Assembly (NCBI GenBank): GCA_017744355.1
Contig: JAGIBK010000003.1
Location: 1-54,546, forward strand
Direction of reading: 5' to 3'
Length of the DNA stretch: 54,546 nt
Origin: a bacterium
GTDB taxonomy: Bacteria > Cyanobacteriota > Sericytochromatia > S15B-MN24 > UBA4093
Positions 45,515-54,546 of the stretch are shown here, one piece after another. The notes below the pieces were generated by a model, which saw only the letters and a list, made by a program, of their open reading frames with translations, ran no database searches and had not been told where the DNA came from. Numbering within the stretch: the stretch's first letter is position 1; every line of letters starts with the position of its first letter. A program made the position numbers and the translations under genes.

Positions 45515-46030
45515 GTGGCGATCCACCTCAGTGACGTGTACGACATCATCGTTCGCACGACGGTCGTCTATTTCTTCCTGCTGTTCGGCCTGCGGGTCGC
45601 AGGCAAGCGGGAAATGGGCCAGATGACCATCTTCGACCTGGTCGTCATCCTGGTCATCTCGAACGCGGTCCAGAACGCGATGGTCGGTGCGAACACCACC
45701 CTGCTCGGGGGCCTGGTCGCCGCCGCAACGCTGCTGACGATCAACTCCGCCATCGGACAACTGCGCTACCGCAACAAGCTCATCGCGCGCTGGATCGGCG
45801 GAAGCCCCACCCCCATCATTGAGGACGGCAAATTCCTGCCCCAGAACCTCGCCAAGGAGGCCCTCAGCGAGGACGAAGTCCTGATGGCCATCCGTGAGCA
45901 CGGGATTTTCGATGCCGAGGAGGTCCAGCACGCCTTCCTGGAGACCGACGGCTCCATCAGCGTGGTCCCCAAGGCAGATCACCACATCAAGCGCCGGCGG
46001 CGCGTTCGGTTCCTCAAGAAGGGCTCCTGA
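45515..46030 (+). CDS. DUF421/YetF-family membrane protein
   Basis: This 171-residue protein has three likely membrane helices in the first 80 residues ('TTVVYFFLLFGLRVAGKREMGQMTIFDLVV'), then a cytoplasmic domain with 'SPTPIIEDGKF' and 'REHGIFDAEEVQHAFLETDGSISV'. This matches DUF421, the YetF/YcaP family. Its role is unknown; Bacillus members are linked to spores or stress. The GTG start follows AGGAGGGG. The tail is rich in Arg and Lys. Confidence 0.88.
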   Translation: MAIHLSDVYDIIVRTTVVYFFLLFGLRVAGKREMGQMTIFDLVVILVISNAVQNAMVGANTTLLGGLVAAATLLTINSAIGQLRYRNKLIARWIGGSPTPIIEDGKFLPQNLAKEALSEDEVLMAIREHGIFDAEEVQHAFLETDGSISVVPKADHHIKRRRRVRFLKKGS

Positions 46031-46124
46031 AGCAAGCTATGCCGAACGGGGTATATAGGAGCGTTCAACAAAGGATGATCCAAGGGTGCCTGCCAGCAAG
46101 CAGGGTTGCACGAGAGTAGGAAGC

Positions 46125-47537
46125 GTGAGCGCGATTCGAGATTTTGACCTCATCGTCGTCGGCAATGAAACAGAAGGGTGCCTGGCGGCCATCGCCGCCA
46201 GCCGCGCAGGAGCCAAAACCGCGCTCGTCGTCCCCCCCGGCAAGCTGCTCGGCGGCCTGCTCACCGAGTGCGGCCTCGCCTTCGTCGATCGCGACTCGCG
46301 CCATCTGACGCCCCCTGAGGCCTCCCCCCACGATGGCCTGTTCGGCCAGTTCCTCGCCGCGGCGCGGGTACCGCTCGTCAGCCTGGAAGCCGGGCAGGGC
46401 CACCGCACCCTGGCGACCATGCTCGAAGACGCGGGGGTTCAGATCCTCGAAGCCGACTGGATCGGCCTGGTGGTCGAGGGCGATCGCGCCACCGCCCTTC
46501 GCATGCACGACGGCGGCGTCCTCACGGCCCGGCACTTCCTCGATGCGACGCCCGACGGCGACCTCGCCGAAACGGCGGGCATCCGCTTCGCCGAAGGGTT
46601 CTCGGAGTACGGCATCGACCGCTACCTGGGGGTGAGCCCGCTGCCCATCGTGCGCGGCGTGACGCCCGAGACCATCCTCGAGACCTGCGAGCGCCTCGCC
46701 CAGGATCCCGGCCTCGAAGCGCTGCGCGCCAAGGCCTTTGGCGAGCGAAAGTTCCTCGACCTGGACCACGGCCCCGACTACATCCTCATCGGCCCCCCGC
46801 ACCTGGGGCTCGCCTACCAGCGCTGGCGCGAGGCCCACGGTTTCGAGACCCGCTATCCGTTCGAGGCGGACGGCTTCAACGTGGCCGTCATCGGACCGGA
46901 CGCCACCTCGTGGAACGGGCTCATCTACTTCAGCCAGGACCCGAGCACCCTGCTCAAGCTCTCGCGCGAGGGCAGCGACGCCTTCTTCAAGCTGGAGGCT
47001 TCGCGCTTCGAGCGCTTCCTGCAAGACGAGCTCGGCTGGCGCGAGGCGCAAGTCGAGCTGCCGCGCGGGGTCTACGTGCGCCAGACCCGGCATGCGCTCG
47101 GCACCCGGCACCGGCTGAGCCTCGGCGAAATCGTCGCCAACCACGACGCGGGCAGCGTCGGGACCTTCTGCTACTACCCCGACTTCCGGGGCTTCAGGGC
47201 CGTCGCGGTACCGAACCCGCTGACCGCCCACGTCGTCCTGGAAACGGGCCTGTTCCACGCCGTCCGCAACCTTGGCATCGCAAGCCGCGCGGGGGGCTAC
47301 ACCCCCTTCGCCCACTCGCTCTGCCGCCTGGTGCAGTACAACGTCACCCTCGGCACGGCCCTCGGCGTCGCTGCGGCTTTCGCCGAGCGCGACCTGGGCG
47401 CGGTGCCCCTGCTCGAGATCCGCGCCGAGCTGGGCCGCCAGGGAATCCTCTCCGACGACCCCGCGGGCCTGGAGCGTAACCGCAACGCCCAATTCGCCCT
47501 GCGCAGCGATCCCATCCTCAAACTGGAGTCCGCATGA
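46125..47537 (+). CDS. FAD-dependent oxidoreductase with altered nucleotide motif
   Basis: This protein of about 470 residues is of the FAD_oxidored type. The N-terminal Rossmann strand reads 'FDLIVVGNETEGCLAAIAASRAG', where the usual GxGxxG is GNETEG, so only the first and last Gly remain. 'GGLLTECGLAFVD' and 'HFLDATPDGDLAETAG' follow as in family members. A C-terminal 'YNVTLGTALGVAAAFA' stretch is also typical. The redox substrate is unknown. I prefer GTG 46125 because FAD binding begins 6 residues later; GTG 46086 would add 13 residues. Its stop overlaps the prmC start (ATGA), so the two are coupled. Confidence 0.85.
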   Translation: MSAIRDFDLIVVGNETEGCLAAIAASRAGAKTALVVPPGKLLGGLLTECGLAFVDRDSRHLTPPEASPHDGLFGQFLAAARVPLVSLEAGQGHRTLATMLEDAGVQILEADWIGLVVEGDRATALRMHDGGVLTARHFLDATPDGDLAETAGIRFAEGFSEYGIDRYLGVSPLPIVRGVTPETILETCERLAQDPGLEALRAKAFGERKFLDLDHGPDYILIGPPHLGLAYQRWREAHGFETRYPFEADGFNVAVIGPDATSWNGLIYFSQDPSTLLKLSREGSDAFFKLEASRFERFLQDELGWREAQVELPRGVYVRQTRHALGTRHRLSLGEIVANHDAGSVGTFCYYPDFRGFRAVAVPNPLTAHVVLETGLFHAVRNLGIASRAGGYTPFAHSLCRLVQYNVTLGTALGVAAAFAERDLGAVPLLEIRAELGRQGILSDDPAGLERNRNAQFALRSDPILKLESA

Positions 47538-48424
47538 CCACCTTCACCATGAACGACACCCCGACCATCGGCGACGCCCTCCACCGGGGCAGCGCCCACC
47601 TGCGCGAGGCCGGCGTCGGCTCGGGCAACCTCGAAGCGGCCTTGCTGCTCAGCAGGGCCACCGGGCTCGATCGGCTGGGGCTCATCAACTACATGTCGCG
47701 CGAGCTGAGCGTCGCCGAGCTCGAAGCCTTCGAGGGGCTGATCAACCGCCGCAGCAAGCGTGAGCCCCTGCAGCACATCACCGGTTCGACCGAGTTCATG
47801 GGGCTCGAGTTCGAGGTCTCGCCCGCCGTCCTGGTGCCGCGGCCCGACACCGAGATCCTGGTCGAAGCGGTGCTCGACCTCGAAGAGGGCGAAGGTGCTC
47901 GCGAGAGCGTGCTGATCGCGGACGTGGGCACGGGCAGCGGCGCGATCGCCGTTTCGCTCGCGAGCTACCTCAAATACGCCCAGGTGATCGCCATCGAGCT
48001 CTCGCCCGAGGCGGCCGAGGTGGCCAAGGCCAACATCGCCCGGCACGGGGTGGGCGATCGCGTGGAGCTCGTCCTCGGTGACGGCCTCGCGCCGCTGGCC
48101 CCCTACGCGGGCAAGCTCACCTACCTGGTCTCGAACCCGCCCTACATCCCGCAAGAGGACATCCCCGGCCTGGAGCCGGAGGTCCGGGACTTCGAGCCCC
48201 GGATGGCGCTCACCCCTCCGGGCGACGATCCGCTCGTCTGGTACAAGCGCTTCGCCGCCGAGGCGGGCGCACTGCTTGCCCCCGGCGGAGTACTCGCCGT
48301 CGAGGTGGGCATCCACCAGGCCGAGCCCGTGAAAGCCCTGCTCGAAGCCAATGGGTGGCAGGACATCTCGGTCCATAGCGACCTCGGCAGGATCGAGCGC
48401 GTGCTCATCGCCCGCCAGGGATGA
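47534..48424 (+). CDS. prmC: Peptide chain release factor glutamine methyltransferase
   Basis: This 296-residue SAM-dependent enzyme methylates the Gln in the GGQ motif of release factors. It has an N-terminal helical domain with 'REPLQHITGSTEF', 'VPRPDTEILVE', the SAM loop 'ADVGTGSGAIAVSLA' and the catalytic NPPY at 201-204. The start ATG overlaps the stop of the oxidoreductase gene by 4 bases. prfA is not nearby in this window. Confidence 0.95.
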   Translation: MTTFTMNDTPTIGDALHRGSAHLREAGVGSGNLEAALLLSRATGLDRLGLINYMSRELSVAELEAFEGLINRRSKREPLQHITGSTEFMGLEFEVSPAVLVPRPDTEILVEAVLDLEEGEGARESVLIADVGTGSGAIAVSLASYLKYAQVIAIELSPEAAEVAKANIARHGVGDRVELVLGDGLAPLAPYAGKLTYLVSNPPYIPQEDIPGLEPEVRDFEPRMALTPPGDDPLVWYKRFAAEAGALLAPGGVLAVEVGIHQAEPVKALLEANGWQDISVHSDLGRIERVLIARQG

Positions 48425-48492
48425 TAGCCGACAAGCGAGCGGGGTAAGATTCCATGAGGACGACGTATCCCTCTTGAGTCGGAGGCCTGCGC

Positions 48493-51400
48493 ATGACCCT
48501 ACCTGCCCGATCACTCGACACGATGCTGGCGGGCAGGTACGACCTCAAGCAAATGCTGGGCCAAGGGGGGATGGGTCAAGTTCACCTGGCCTTCGATCGG
48601 CTCGCTGATCGCCTGGTCGCGCTCAAAGTCCTCATCCCCACCCTCACGCAAGACGAGACCGCACGCCGGGCGCTTTGCCAAGAGTTCCTCATCGCCAAGC
48701 GCCTCGCCCACCCTCGAACGGTCGAGGTCCACGACTTCGGCACCACCGACGATGGCCGGCCCTACTTCACCATGGAGGTGGTCGCCGGCCCTGGCCTCGA
48801 CGAGCGGATTCCGCTTCCTCCCCATGAAGCGATCCCGCTGCTGCGCGACGCCCTCCAGGCCCTCGCCCTTTTGCAGGCGCGAAGCCTCGTCCACGGCGAT
48901 CTCAGTCCTCAGAACCTTCGACTGGACCAGCAGGGACGCCTCAAGCTGATGGACCTCGGCTTGGTCCGGCCTCAGGGCGAGGGACCGGGAACGGTCCAGG
49001 GCACCCCCCTTTACCTCTCGCCGGAAGCCGCGCGGGGCGAGCGCCTTGATCACCGCTCGGACCTCTACTCCCTGGGGGCCGTGTTCTACCACCTCCTGGC
49101 AGGGTCTCCCCCCTTCCCCGAAACCGAGCCGCTAGCGCTCTTGCGCGCCCACACCGACACCCTCCCTCAGCCGCTGAACGAGCGCTGCCCAGCGGTGCCA
49201 AAAGCGCTCGCGACGCTCCTCATGCGCATGCTCGCCAAATCTCCGAGCGAGCGACCCGCAAGCGCCACCGAGGCCCTTGGGTTGCTGGATGGCGACCATC
49301 CTCTGAGCTTGCTCCCCCCTGACCTCATCGGACGCGAAGCCGAAAGCGCCACCCTGATGCGGGCGCTGGACGAGCCCCCCTCAGGCGCGCTGAAGCTCGC
49401 GGGACCGGCGGGCAGCGGCAAGAGCAGGCTGCTGGCAGCCGTCGCCTCCCTCGCCCAGCTCAGCGGCCGCGACGTGCTCCTGCTCCGCACCGGCGGCCCC
49501 GAGGCGCTTCCCTACGCCACGCTCGCTCCGCTTCGGCGCCACCTGGAGCTGCTCGCACACCACCGGGCCCCGCAAGCCCTCACCGCTGCATTGAGATTGC
49601 TGGACGAGGAGCCGCCAGGACAGGATCCGCGCAGCCGATGGCTACGCCTGCAAGCTGGCTGGATGGCGCTGCTCGAAGCAAGCAAAGGCGAACGCCCGCT
49701 GGTCCTCTTGCTCGATGACTGGCACTTGGCGGACGAAGCCAGCCGCGAACTGGTCGAGAGTCTGTCCGCGTGCGGAACGGCCCACGTCGTCACGGTTGAT
49801 CCCCTGGCTCCGATGGCGGAAATCGTGCTCGGTCCGCTCGACCTTCGAGGGATCGAGACCCTCGCGGCCCAGCGTCTCGGTCTCAGCTCGCTCTCTCCCC
49901 TCTTCATCCAGGACTTGCATCGCCTGAGCGAAGGCTCGCCGCTGCGCGCACTCGGCCTTATCGACGCGCTGCATCGCCGCGACGGCATCCCTCGCGAGGG
50001 TACGCGCTGGCGAACCGACCGCATCGCGCTCACGGTCGAGGACCTCCCCCAAGATCTTGCAGAGCTGGCCCTCGCGCGCCTGGAGCCTCTCAGTCCCAAT
50101 GCCCGATTCCTGGTAGAAGGCCTCGCTGCTGCCCGTCGCGCCCAGGCGCTCACGCTTCTCGGCCGGTGGATTGGGCTAGAACCCGCAGCCCTCACGACAG
50201 CAAGCGCCGAACTCGAGGCGTGCGGGCTGCTCCTGCGCGACGGTGAAGCCCACCGCCTCGCGGACCCTCAGGTGGCAAGCGCCCTTTCCCGAAGCCTCGA
50301 CGCCGAGAAATGGCGCCGGCTGCATCAAGCCCTCTGCGCGGGCATCGAGAAGACTCCCGATACCCCGGCACGCACGCTCGATCTGGTGCATCATCTCACC
50401 GCGTGCGAGCGCCACGAAGAGGCCGCCCATCACGCCGTGAGAGGGGCCCGGTTCTTGCTGGACGCGTACGCCCTCAACGAGAGCGCACGCTTGCTTGAAA
50501 CGGCCCTCGGCCAGCCGAACCTCGATCTAACCGATCGCTCGCAAGCGCTCGAAGTCCTGGGCGATCTGCGGCGCATGCGCGGCGAGCACGAGGCTGCGAT
50601 CGCCCCTTACGAGGAAGCCCTCGCCCTGCGCCCCTCGGGCAGGACGAGCCGCCTGCGGATCAACCTCGCGCTGGTCCACCAGATGCTCTCGCGCTTCGAG
50701 GCGGGCCTCGCCCTCGCCGAACAGGGAGCCAACGAGGCCGCACAGGCGGTCGACCTCCTCGAAGAGGCCCGAGCCCTCACGACCCTCGCCCGCCTTCACC
50801 ACCTCATGGGCGAAGTGGGGCCCGCACGAGACGCGGCAGAACGCGGCCTCACCGCCGCTCGGCGAGCTGGCGCCCAGGGCTTCGAAGCCGAGGCGCTCGG
50901 CCTGCTCGGTTACTTCAAACTCGGCGAACCGGCGGAGCTCGCCGAAGCCCTCACCCTGCTCGATGCCTCCCTGCAGCTGCGCGAAGCGCTCGGAGACCGC
51001 CTCGGCTTGAACGACGCGTACATGCTGCGCGGCAACGCCCAGATGGCGCTCGGACGTTACGAAGAGGCCCGCGCCTCCTTCCGGCACAACCTCGCTCTCT
51101 GCCGTGAGATTGGCGCGGCGCACAGCGACGAGATCACGGCCCTGCTCAACCTGGGCCAGGTGGCCCTCGAACTTGGCGATCGCGAAGATGCCGAGCGCGC
51201 GCTGGACGAAGCGCTCGAAATGGCCCACACCAGCGGCGATCGCTTTCTGCAGGGCTACGGCCGCGCCCTGCGCGCCCGCCTCCTCACTCAGCGCGGCCAA
51301 CTCGCCGAGGCCGAAGCCGAGGCCCAGGGAGCCCTCGCGGCGGCCGATGAGCTAGAGAGCAAGTACCTCGCGATCGTCGCCCACGCGAGCCTCGCCCCCC

Positions 51401-53472
51401 TGCACCTCGCCCTGGGCGATCCCCTCGGCGCACTGGAAGCAGCAGAGCGCGGCCTCGCCCTGAGCCGAGAAAACGGCATCAACGAGTTCGAAGCCCCCCT
51501 GCTCCTCGAAGCGGGGGCGGCCTGTCTCGCGCTGGGAGCCCCCGAGCGGGCGGGCCCTCACGTCTTGGCGGCCCTGCATCGGGCCGAAGAGCTGCGCTCA
51601 CAAGGGGCCATCGCCCGTGTGACCTTGGCGAGTGCTCAAATCGCACTCGCGCAAGGGGATCTCGCGAGTGCGGCGCAGCACCTGGAGGCTGCACGCCTAC
51701 TTGCCACGCAGGCAGGGATGGCCGACGTGCTGCTCGCCGCGACGTCGAGCGAGGCGACCTTGATGACCGCGCAGGACCAAGTCTGGGAGGCTGCCCTGCG
51801 CTACCGGCAGCTTCATGCCGAGGCCAGCCGCCGTGACCTTGTCCTGCTTGCCATCGATGCCGCCCTGCGCCTCGGCGAGCTGGCCCCTGGGGATGAGGCG
51901 CAGCGCCTGATCGCACAAGCCGAAACCGCGCGCACCCGCATTATCGAAACGCTCGCCCACGCGCGCCGCGCTGCCTTCGCGCGCCGATACCGTTCGGCGA
52001 ACACGGCGCAGGCCCCCTCTCTCGAAGCCGGGATGGCCTCGGTCATCGCCGACTTCGGCCGGATGGTCACGGGCTCTCTGCAGCCCCAAGAGGTCCTCAC
52101 GCGGGTCATCGACCAGGTCATGGCCATCACCGAGGCGGCCCGCGGCATGATCATGCTGGTCGACGCCCATGGGGCCCTAAGCGGGCTGGTGACGCGCCCC
52201 CGCAGCGAAGCCGAGGACGGGGGCCTGATGAGCTTCAGTCGCTCGTTCGTGGACGCCGCCCTGCGCGAGCGGCGATCCGTCTGGGTCGCCGACGCCCAGA
52301 CGGATGCGCGCTTCGCCGCGGCACGAAGCGTCCTGGCCCTCGACCTGCGAACGGTCATCTGCGTTCCTCTGATCGTCGAGGACGCGGTGATCGGCCTGCT
52401 CTACCTGGACCGTCAGAGCGTCAACCGCACCTTCGACGAGGCCGACCTGCGCCTGGTCGAAGGGCTCGCAGGCTTCGCGGCCCTTGCGATCGCAAACGCC
52501 ACCCGCTTCGAGGAAACCCAGGAGCGCAACAAGCTGCTCGCCACAGCCCAGGCCCTGGCCTCCCTCTGCTCGCCGCGGGTCACCCCCGAGCAGCTCCGGC
52601 GCGAGATTGCCTGGCAAGGCCTCGTGCTGGCCGACGCCGAGACCGCCGCGCTCTACGACGAAGCCGCCGAACCACTCGTCTGCCTGGACGCTCGGGGAAC
52701 GGCCATCACCTGCCAGCCCCCCCTCGAAGCCCTCGCGAACGCCCGGCTCACGGGGGTCGTGAGCACGACGAGCAATGTCCAGCTCACCACCTTGATCTTG
52801 CCCTTGATGGCCAACCATCGCTGCTGGGGCATCTTGTGCCTGAGCCGTCCTGCCACGCGCCTGTTCACCCCGCAAGAGATCGCAACCCTCGAGGGAATCG
52901 GCGCCCAGATGGCGCACCTGCTGGAGGCGCAAATCAGCAGGGAAGCGCAAGCCCAGCGCATCGAACGTCTCGAAAAGGCCATGCGCCAGCTGGACGACCG
53001 TCACGACGCGAGCAAGCTCGACCCACAGAGCGGCCTGTTCAGCGCCCCCTACGTCATTCAACGCCTGAGAGACGAGGTCACCGAGGCCCTGCGCTACGAT
53101 CAACCGCTTTCCCTGCTCGTCCTCGAAGCGGCGCGGATCGAAGCGCTCGCCGCTCACTTCGGCCCCCAGACCGGCGACGACATGTGGCGGCACCTGGGGG
53201 ATGCGCTTGCTCAGATGAGCCGCAAGACCGACGTGGCGGCTCGCCTCGAAGGCGAGCACTGCGCCATCCTGATGCCCCAGACCCCACTCGCCGGAGCCGA
53301 AGTCTTCGCCCGGCGCCTCAAGGAGCACCTCGACGAGTTTGCGATCTGCGACGCGAACGGCGCCGAGCTCTGGAAGCTGGACGTCGCCGTCGCGACCATC
53401 CAGTGGCAAGTCGCCGAAACGCCCGACGAGATGCTCGCGCGCGCCCTCGGCGCCCTCCCGAGCGAGGGCTGA
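48493..53472 (+). CDS. Giant Ser/Thr kinase - ATPase - TPR - GAF - GGDEF-like signalling protein
   Basis: This 1659-residue protein has these parts in order. A Ser/Thr kinase (about 16-270) has glycine loop LGQGGMGQV, Lys45, catalytic loop HGDLSPQN (Asp136) and DLG (Asp154) in place of HRDLKPxN and DFG. An AAA/STAND-like ATPase (about 283-600) has Walker A GPAGSGKS (Lys310) and 'LLLDDWHLAD'. A TPR-rich helical region covers about 640-1170. One clear GAF domain (about 1180-1340) and a weaker one (about 1360-1475) follow. A short coiled coil and a GGDEF-like domain (about 1510-1655) close the chain; there the signature is replaced by LEGEH, so cyclase activity is unlikely. No membrane helix is seen. 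The order resembles cyanobacterial HstK kinases, but with a GGDEF-like end instead of a histidine kinase. GGAGG precedes ATG 48493. Confidence 0.93.
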   Translation: MTLPARSLDTMLAGRYDLKQMLGQGGMGQVHLAFDRLADRLVALKVLIPTLTQDETARRALCQEFLIAKRLAHPRTVEVHDFGTTDDGRPYFTMEVVAGPGLDERIPLPPHEAIPLLRDALQALALLQARSLVHGDLSPQNLRLDQQGRLKLMDLGLVRPQGEGPGTVQGTPLYLSPEAARGERLDHRSDLYSLGAVFYHLLAGSPPFPETEPLALLRAHTDTLPQPLNERCPAVPKALATLLMRMLAKSPSERPASATEALGLLDGDHPLSLLPPDLIGREAESATLMRALDEPPSGALKLAGPAGSGKSRLLAAVASLAQLSGRDVLLLRTGGPEALPYATLAPLRRHLELLAHHRAPQALTAALRLLDEEPPGQDPRSRWLRLQAGWMALLEASKGERPLVLLLDDWHLADEASRELVESLSACGTAHVVTVDPLAPMAEIVLGPLDLRGIETLAAQRLGLSSLSPLFIQDLHRLSEGSPLRALGLIDALHRRDGIPREGTRWRTDRIALTVEDLPQDLAELALARLEPLSPNARFLVEGLAAARRAQALTLLGRWIGLEPAALTTASAELEACGLLLRDGEAHRLADPQVASALSRSLDAEKWRRLHQALCAGIEKTPDTPARTLDLVHHLTACERHEEAAHHAVRGARFLLDAYALNESARLLETALGQPNLDLTDRSQALEVLGDLRRMRGEHEAAIAPYEEALALRPSGRTSRLRINLALVHQMLSRFEAGLALAEQGANEAAQAVDLLEEARALTTLARLHHLMGEVGPARDAAERGLTAARRAGAQGFEAEALGLLGYFKLGEPAELAEALTLLDASLQLREALGDRLGLNDAYMLRGNAQMALGRYEEARASFRHNLALCREIGAAHSDEITALLNLGQVALELGDREDAERALDEALEMAHTSGDRFLQGYGRALRARLLTQRGQLAEAEAEAQGALAAADELESKYLAIVAHASLAPLHLALGDPLGALEAAERGLALSRENGINEFEAPLLLEAGAACLALGAPERAGPHVLAALHRAEELRSQGAIARVTLASAQIALAQGDLASAAQHLEAARLLATQAGMADVLLAATSSEATLMTAQDQVWEAALRYRQLHAEASRRDLVLLAIDAALRLGELAPGDEAQRLIAQAETARTRIIETLAHARRAAFARRYRSANTAQAPSLEAGMASVIADFGRMVTGSLQPQEVLTRVIDQVMAITEAARGMIMLVDAHGALSGLVTRPRSEAEDGGLMSFSRSFVDAALRERRSVWVADAQTDARFAAARSVLALDLRTVICVPLIVEDAVIGLLYLDRQSVNRTFDEADLRLVEGLAGFAALAIANATRFEETQERNKLLATAQALASLCSPRVTPEQLRREIAWQGLVLADAETAALYDEAAEPLVCLDARGTAITCQPPLEALANARLTGVVSTTSNVQLTTLILPLMANHRCWGILCLSRPATRLFTPQEIATLEGIGAQMAHLLEAQISREAQAQRIERLEKAMRQLDDRHDASKLDPQSGLFSAPYVIQRLRDEVTEALRYDQPLSLLVLEAARIEALAAHFGPQTGDDMWRHLGDALAQMSRKTDVAARLEGEHCAILMPQTPLAGAEVFARRLKEHLDEFAICDANGAELWKLDVAVATIQWQVAETPDEMLARALGALPSEG

Positions 53473-53474
53473 GA

Positions 53475-54269
53475 TCACTCCCGCTTGATGCGGCGGATCA
53501 CACCCTGCAAGAAGCCCTCCGGGGGTGGCGGGTTGGCCATGGTCTGCACCGGCCGGGGCTGCTTCGGGATCGGCGCGTCGCCGGGAGCTTTGAACTTGGG
53601 GCCGGACGGTTTGCTTGCAGGGGCCGTGCGCTCGACGCACGGGAACATCTGGTTCAGCACCGGATCGTTCTTGAACAGCAAATCGAACGTGGTCAGCAGG
53701 TAAAGCCGTGTCTTGAACTTGTTGAGATCGAACTCGGCGAGCAGGCGCCGACGCCTGCTCGCCTCGTCCTTGCCGAGACGCTGCAGCAGCGCCATCATCT
53801 CCGCGATATCGGCCGCTTCCAGTGTGCTTTCAAGCGTCAGGAGGGCCTGCGCCTCCTGCGCAGCCTTCGCCGCCTCATCGAAGCGCTCCACGGCGATGCG
53901 CAAGCGCTTCTCGAGGCCCGGATCCTTGAGCGACTGCTTGAGGACCCCAGCCACCATCGACGCGTGATCCTCGCGCATCCCGGCCAAGGTCGGGGCCCAG
54001 CGCTCACGGGGCTGCTGCTGCAGCTCCAGGATGAAGCGCAGCATGCGAACGCGCCCGGCCAAGGCCTCTTGCTGGGTCTCGAAGAGCGAAAGATAGCGCT
54101 CGGCCTCGGCACGCAGGGTCTGCAGCCACGTCCGATCGAGCGGCGGGCTGGTGGCTTGCCGGGCGGGGGTCTTGATGGTGAAGGGCGACTGCACGAGCAC
54201 ATCCCCTGCCATCCTGGGGGATGGCAAGGGATGCGGCGCAGAAGCAGCTCGGCGTGAAGGGTCGCTCAC
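53475..54269 (-). CDS. Helical hypothetical protein
   Basis: This protein of about 264 residues is cytoplasmic with no Cys-rich or membrane part. After a Pro/Ser-rich N-terminus (1-45), a mostly helical region runs to about 210 (Leu, Ala, Glu, Arg, Gln rich). A Pro/Lys-rich tail follows. I do not recognise a family. It is convergent with the kinase gene, the two stop codons being 2 bases apart. I take GTG 54269 as the start (5 bases after GGGG); GTG 54275 and ATG 54213 are alternatives. Confidence 0.65.
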   Translation of the reverse strand: MSDPSRRAASAPHPLPSPRMAGDVLVQSPFTIKTPARQATSPPLDRTWLQTLRAEAERYLSLFETQQEALAGRVRMLRFILELQQQPRERWAPTLAGMREDHASMVAGVLKQSLKDPGLEKRLRIAVERFDEAAKAAQEAQALLTLESTLEAADIAEMMALLQRLGKDEASRRRRLLAEFDLNKFKTRLYLLTTFDLLFKNDPVLNQMFPCVERTAPASKPSGPKFKAPGDAPIPKQPRPVQTMANPPPPEGFLQGVIRRIKRE

Positions 54270-54290
54270 GCACACCCCAGGCCGGATAGC

Positions 54291-54546
54291 CTAGCGGGCG
54301 ACACTCTGCTGGTACTCGCCCATTTGCTTGCGGACGTCGGCGAAGGACAGCTTCTCGTTGACGACCCGGTTGGCCCAGTAGTCGGGGCCGTTCCCCGCCG
54401 TGTTGATGTCCTTGCCGGTGAGGTCCTGGTAGATCTTGGCAATGGTGTCGTTGATGAGCTGGCGCGACATCCCGGCCGACACGGGCTCGGCCGACTGCGA
54501 GAGGCGCTCGACTTCGAACTCCCGAAAGCGCTGCTTGATGGATTCC
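54291..54546 (-). CDS. DUF4214-like protein, C-terminal part (cut by window edge)
   Basis: The frame is open to the window edge, so only about 84 C-terminal residues are seen. They include 'IAKIYQDLTGKDINTAGNGPDY', read here in parts: IYQDLTGK, then AGNGPDYW and 'LSFADVRKQMGEY'. The spacing matches DUF4214 repeats (IYRxxLGRxPDxxGxxYW). Such repeats occur in secreted or surface proteins and in S-layer-linked proteins. An internal GTG at 54482 could start a 63-residue form, but the codons before it continue the frame in the same style, so a longer gene is more likely. Confidence 0.6.
   Translation of the reverse strand, partial: ESIKQRFREFEVERLSQSAEPVSAGMSRQLINDTIAKIYQDLTGKDINTAGNGPDYWANRVVNEKLSFADVRKQMGEYQQSVAR

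Overview
The window is GC-rich bacterial chromosome with dense coding on both strands. I see no phage, insertion sequence, CRISPR array or tRNA gene. Six or seven secreted lipoproteins, an outer-membrane beta-barrel protein ending in Phe, and secreted SRPBCC, YceI and Endonuclease I proteins indicate a diderm cell. The palindrome GCGATCGC (HIP1, the signature octamer of Cyanobacteria) occurs at least 34 times by eye. Together with the HstK-like kinase layout, this hints at the cyanobacterial lineage in the wide sense. No photosynthesis gene is present and GC is high, so a non-photosynthetic relative such as Sericytochromatia is possible. That placement is inference.

Layout. 1-630: 5' end of a 23S rRNA gene on the minus strand with its own tandem promoters and antitermination leader, and no 16S upstream. 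632-9376: lipoprotein, PepF oligopeptidase, GT2 glycosyltransferase, alpha-glucan phosphorylase, TULIP-like lipoprotein and DusB. 9466-14307: cobalamin adenosyltransferase, a SNF2 helicase, a small lipoprotein, and an unusual protein with ten CxxC knuckles. 14319-19666: acyltransferase, a NarL-type two-component pair, an EF-hand lipoprotein, another lipoprotein and a small helical protein. 19758-29200: amidohydrolase, ABC-F ATPase, then a plus-strand run of POT transporter, class A PBP, nitrilase, CBM-esterase and a second Dus. 29311-36599: SRPBCC protein, Nudix hydrolase, HU, Endonuclease I, EAL phosphodiesterase, DEAD-box helicase, M61 peptidase and a small membrane protein. 36699-46030: M20 peptidase, two tandem pilin-like proteins, HrpB, a porin/SRPBCC operon divergent from YceI, exonuclease III and a DUF421 protein. 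46125-54546: FAD oxidoreductase, PrmC, a 1659-residue Ser/Thr kinase-ATPase-TPR-GAF-GGDEF-like protein, a helical hypothetical protein and the 3' part of a DUF4214-like gene.

Most genes are housekeeping or envelope functions in short operons separated by strong hairpin terminators. The parts least explained by known families are the stand-alone 23S unit, the SNF2/zinc-knuckle cluster, the giant kinase with divergent catalytic motifs, and the lipoproteins sharing AT-rich AGTTAA-containing promoters.
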